From Psychrosphaera sp. B3R10 (GTDB lineage: Bacteria > Pseudomonadota > Gammaproteobacteria > Enterobacterales > Alteromonadaceae), in NCBI RefSeq assembly GCF_018861025.1, contig NZ_JAHKQH010000033.1:1-35037 (forward strand): a DNA stretch of 35,037 nt, in the 5' to 3' direction. Below the pieces are notes generated by a model. The model saw only the letters and a program-made list of their open reading frames with translations, was not told the DNA's origin and ran no database searches. The position numbers and the translations under genes were made by a program. How positions within the stretch are numbered: position 1 is the first letter of the stretch; every line of letters starts with the position of its first letter. Positions 32,794-35,037 of the stretch are shown in pieces.

Positions 32794-33537
32794 GTGAGTC
32801 AAATATTGCAAGTAACCGAAACATTGAAGGTTTTGCTTAAGCAAAAAAACTTAACGTATAGAGAGATTGCTGAACATTTGTCGATGAGTGAGGCAAATAT
32901 CAAACGTATTTTTGCAAACCGCAGTTTTTCATTGGACCGGCTGGAGCAAATTTGCAACTTTATTGATATAAATCTGTCGGATTTGTTTGTATTGTCAGAC
33001 AAACAACAGCAAACTCTAAGTCAGCTTTCATTGGAGCAAGAGCAGGAATTAATTGATAACCCAAAATTGTTGCTAGTTGCTGTATGCGTACGTGACGGTT
33101 GGAGCTTTGATGAAATCATCAGTCACTACGAAATAGATAAGTTTGAATGCATAAGATTAATGGCTAAACTGGATAAAATTAAACTGATCCAATTGTTGCC
33201 AAATAATCATTATAAATTGTTAATCGCACAGGATTTTCGCTGGATAAAACACGGCCCTTTAGAATCCTTTATGGAAAAAGAAGTGTTAAGTCGCTTTATG
33301 GCCAGCAAGTTTGACGACGATGATAGTTTTCGTTTTTACTTAAGAGGGCGTTATTCTCAGTCATCTGTGGATGTGATTAAACGAAAACTAAATCTATTAA
33401 CAAAAGAAACGGCGATATTAAATCAAGAAGATGCAACATTGCCGTTAGACAAGCGGAAACATATGGGGTTATTGTTTGCCATGCGCCCTTGGGAACCGTC
33501 TCTTTTTGAACAGTTTAGAAGAAAAATAATAAATTAA
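32794..33537 (+). CDS. XRE-family transcriptional regulator
   Basis: 247 residues from the GTG at this position, which has GGGTGG about 5 nt before it; a GTG 9 nt earlier is the alternative. A Cro/C1-type helix-turn-helix lies at the N-terminus (about 9-63: LTYREIAEHLSMSEANIKRIF, then FSLDRLEQICNFIDI). The larger C-terminal part is unassigned and predicted mixed helical (WSFDEIISHYEIDKFECIRL looks like a second small winged-helix-type unit). TATACT at 32774-32779 is a -10 candidate, which would leave almost no leader. The hydrolase gene follows 8 nt later. Confidence 0.85.
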   Translation: MSQILQVTETLKVLLKQKNLTYREIAEHLSMSEANIKRIFANRSFSLDRLEQICNFIDINLSDLFVLSDKQQQTLSQLSLEQEQELIDNPKLLLVAVCVRDGWSFDEIISHYEIDKFECIRLMAKLDKIKLIQLLPNNHYKLLIAQDFRWIKHGPLESFMEKEVLSRFMASKFDDDDSFRFYLRGRYSQSSVDVIKRKLNLLTKETAILNQEDATLPLDKRKHMGLLFAMRPWEPSLFEQFRRKIIN

Positions 33538-33545
33538 GGAAAAGC

Positions 33546-34949
33546 ATGTTAGCTAGGATTTCTATGATGGCCATTGTTATGGCTATTTTGTTGAGCACCT
33601 TCCAGGGAGTTAGCGCAAAAAGTTTACCAACAAACTTAAATTGCGAAACAATTAATGATGATATTAATTTAATCGAGCAACTTGAAGAGAGTGGAGAGCT
33701 ACGCCGACTTAAAATTTCGCCTCAAAAGCTTAAGTTTGATTTTAAAGGTGATCGTCCTTATTCCGAATATCTCAAATTTGCCCGCAACCAAATTGTATTA
33801 AATAATCCGAAAGGCGAAATGTTGTGCCCAATCCAAACCACAACAAGTCAACTCCTATATCCTGACCTAGACCAAGACCTGCAACTCGTCGCCGATCTTG
33901 TTGCGCCATTTCAATTAGACGCCGAACCAACAACTGATATTACGGCGGCAAAAACGGGTGTCTTACTTATTCATGGTCTTACTGACTCACCTTATTTATT
34001 TCATGATTTAGCTTTTGAATACCACAAAATGGGGCTTACAGTTCGAACCTTATTACTACCAGGACATGGCACTGCACCAGAGGCGCTTATCAAGGTATCC
34101 GAGAGAGAATGGCGACAGGCGACCCAGTACGCCATGAAGCAAATGTTAAGCGATTTTGATAATGTGATCTTAGGTGGGTTTTCTACTGGTGGTGCATTAA
34201 TCATTGATCAATTAATGCACACAAAATGGACTAGTACGGAACTCGCCCAAATTAAAGGTGTGATGATGTGGTCACCCGCAAGTAAAGCTAATTCAGATTT
34301 TGCCTGGGCTGCAAAGTACATAGATTACGTCCCATATTTGGATTATATCAATACGGGCGCTGACATCGACTTTGCAAAATACGAGTCGTTTCCTTTTAAT
34401 GCAGCCGCTCAAGTACATAAATTAATGAAACGCATTAATGGCGACGGTAAAGAAATTAAATTTATTCCAGATGTACCACTTTTTGTTGTTGCCAGCGAAG
34501 TTGACCAAACTATAGATACTAAACGGACTTTGGCTATTTTAAATAAATGGCATAAGGCCAATACCAGAACGACTCAAAACGAAGATACCTTGATTTATTA
34601 CGGTCATTGGAAAAAGCTCGATAATGTCAGCCAAAGCGTCAATATCCATATCCCAGAGTGTGGTCCACAGTTATTGTGCAGCAAGGTGCTAGGCATTTCC
34701 CACAATGGCGTACCTAACTCACCTAAAAATCCCCATTATGGTTTGAACGGTAACTACAAATACTGTGAGCATCATTTTGGTGACGAAACTTATAATGCTT
34801 GTAAAACCATGCCGGTAGCGCCTATTGGTGAAATCACCTCTGCTAATTTAGATCAAAACCCGGTGCTTAGACGCTTAACGTTTAATCCGTATTTTGACCA
34901 TATGGCAGATAAAATGAATGACTTTGTCAAAGCCACCTTAGAAAATTAG
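33546..34949 (+). CDS. Secreted alpha/beta hydrolase (S33/lipase-like)
   Basis: 467 residues. The signal peptide ends near VSA (25). A 110-residue N-terminal extension precedes the fold. The alpha/beta hydrolase signature is clear: oxyanion motif LLIHGLTDSP (about 139-148), LLPGHGTAPE, nucleophile Ser213 in GGFSTGG, and acid Asp in VVASEVDQTID (about 316-326). The catalytic His is probably in the Cys-rich C-terminal part (FDHMADKMN near the end). The segment CGPQLLCSK and later cysteines suggest disulfides. It is an esterase, lipase or peptidase; substrate unknown. AAGGAA before the ATG, 8 nt after the XRE gene, so one operon. Confidence 0.88.
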   Translation: MLARISMMAIVMAILLSTFQGVSAKSLPTNLNCETINDDINLIEQLEESGELRRLKISPQKLKFDFKGDRPYSEYLKFARNQIVLNNPKGEMLCPIQTTTSQLLYPDLDQDLQLVADLVAPFQLDAEPTTDITAAKTGVLLIHGLTDSPYLFHDLAFEYHKMGLTVRTLLLPGHGTAPEALIKVSEREWRQATQYAMKQMLSDFDNVILGGFSTGGALIIDQLMHTKWTSTELAQIKGVMMWSPASKANSDFAWAAKYIDYVPYLDYINTGADIDFAKYESFPFNAAAQVHKLMKRINGDGKEIKFIPDVPLFVVASEVDQTIDTKRTLAILNKWHKANTRTTQNEDTLIYYGHWKKLDNVSQSVNIHIPECGPQLLCSKVLGISHNGVPNSPKNPHYGLNGNYKYCEHHFGDETYNACKTMPVAPIGEITSANLDQNPVLRRLTFNPYFDHMADKMNDFVKATLEN

Positions 34950-34955
34950 AAAACC

Positions 34956-35016
34956 AATGGGGTCACCCATTAGACAAACCGTGTCAATAGCACGAGCGAT
35001 CCCGTGTCGCTTGTGC
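34956..35016. repeat. Two hairpins after the hydrolase gene
   Basis: AATGGG GTCA CCCATT (34956-34971) and GCACGAGCGA / TCGCTTGTGC (34990-35016, one mismatch, 7-nt loop) follow the hydrolase stop at once. Neither ends in a T-run, so termination is uncertain; they may stabilise the 3' end. Confidence 0.5.
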
Positions 35017-35037
35017 AACCATTTATATCGTTAACTT

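Overview
The window reads as the chromosome of a marine gammaproteobacterium in the order Alteromonadales (Colwellia, Thalassotalea, Psychrosphaera or Shewanella-like). The reasons are low GC, a complete type II secretion operon next to hslR-hslO, the nudE-cysQ pair, and families common in that order (DUF3718, DUF2878, DUF3833). No species is assigned. Most of the window is orderly housekeeping DNA. There are no phage genes, no intact transposase, no CRISPR array and no tRNA.

Region 1 (1-1216): the first about 20 bases are the 3' end of a 5S rRNA gene followed by its terminator, so the window starts at the end of an rRNA operon. Directly after it lies an 880-bp mosaic of short repeats: seven copies of one palindromic element in one orientation and two diverged copies in the other, joined by linkers that are themselves repeated. 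This is the most unusual stretch here.

Region 2 (1217-5756): a secreted DUF922 protein whose HExxH-like motif reads HQLGH, a GFA-family zinc protein, a coupled pair (DUF2431/BMT5-like methyltransferase with a C-terminal zinc finger, and an NAD-dependent SDR), and convergent comM (yifB).

Region 3 (5757-13335): fadE with a FadR-like operator candidate, a small secreted DUF3718 protein, an M28 peptidase lipoprotein, a TlpA-like thioredoxin lipoprotein, a PaiB-like flavin-binding protein, and the redox/heat stress pair hslR-hslO.

Region 4 (13518-25325): a 12-gene type II secretion operon, gspCDEFGHIJKLMN, tightly packed with several 1-nt stop/start overlaps. It encodes the inner-membrane platform (C, F, L, M, N), the ATPase (E), the secretin (D) and all five pseudopilins (G-K). 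The prepilin peptidase GspO/PilD is not here. Several secreted proteins of the window (DUF922, DUF2145, the alpha/beta hydrolase) have Sec signals and could be substrates, but nothing here shows that.

Region 5 (25326-31296): an isolated glgC behind a 580-bp leader, a coupled trio (DUF2878 membrane protein, chalcone-isomerase-like protein, DUF3833 lipoprotein), then yrfG, nudE and cysQ, three genes of nucleotide and sulfur-nucleotide clean-up.

Region 6 (31297-35037): two secreted proteins on the minus strand (a small alanine/valine-rich protein and DUF2145), then an XRE regulator followed 8 nt later by a secreted alpha/beta hydrolase.
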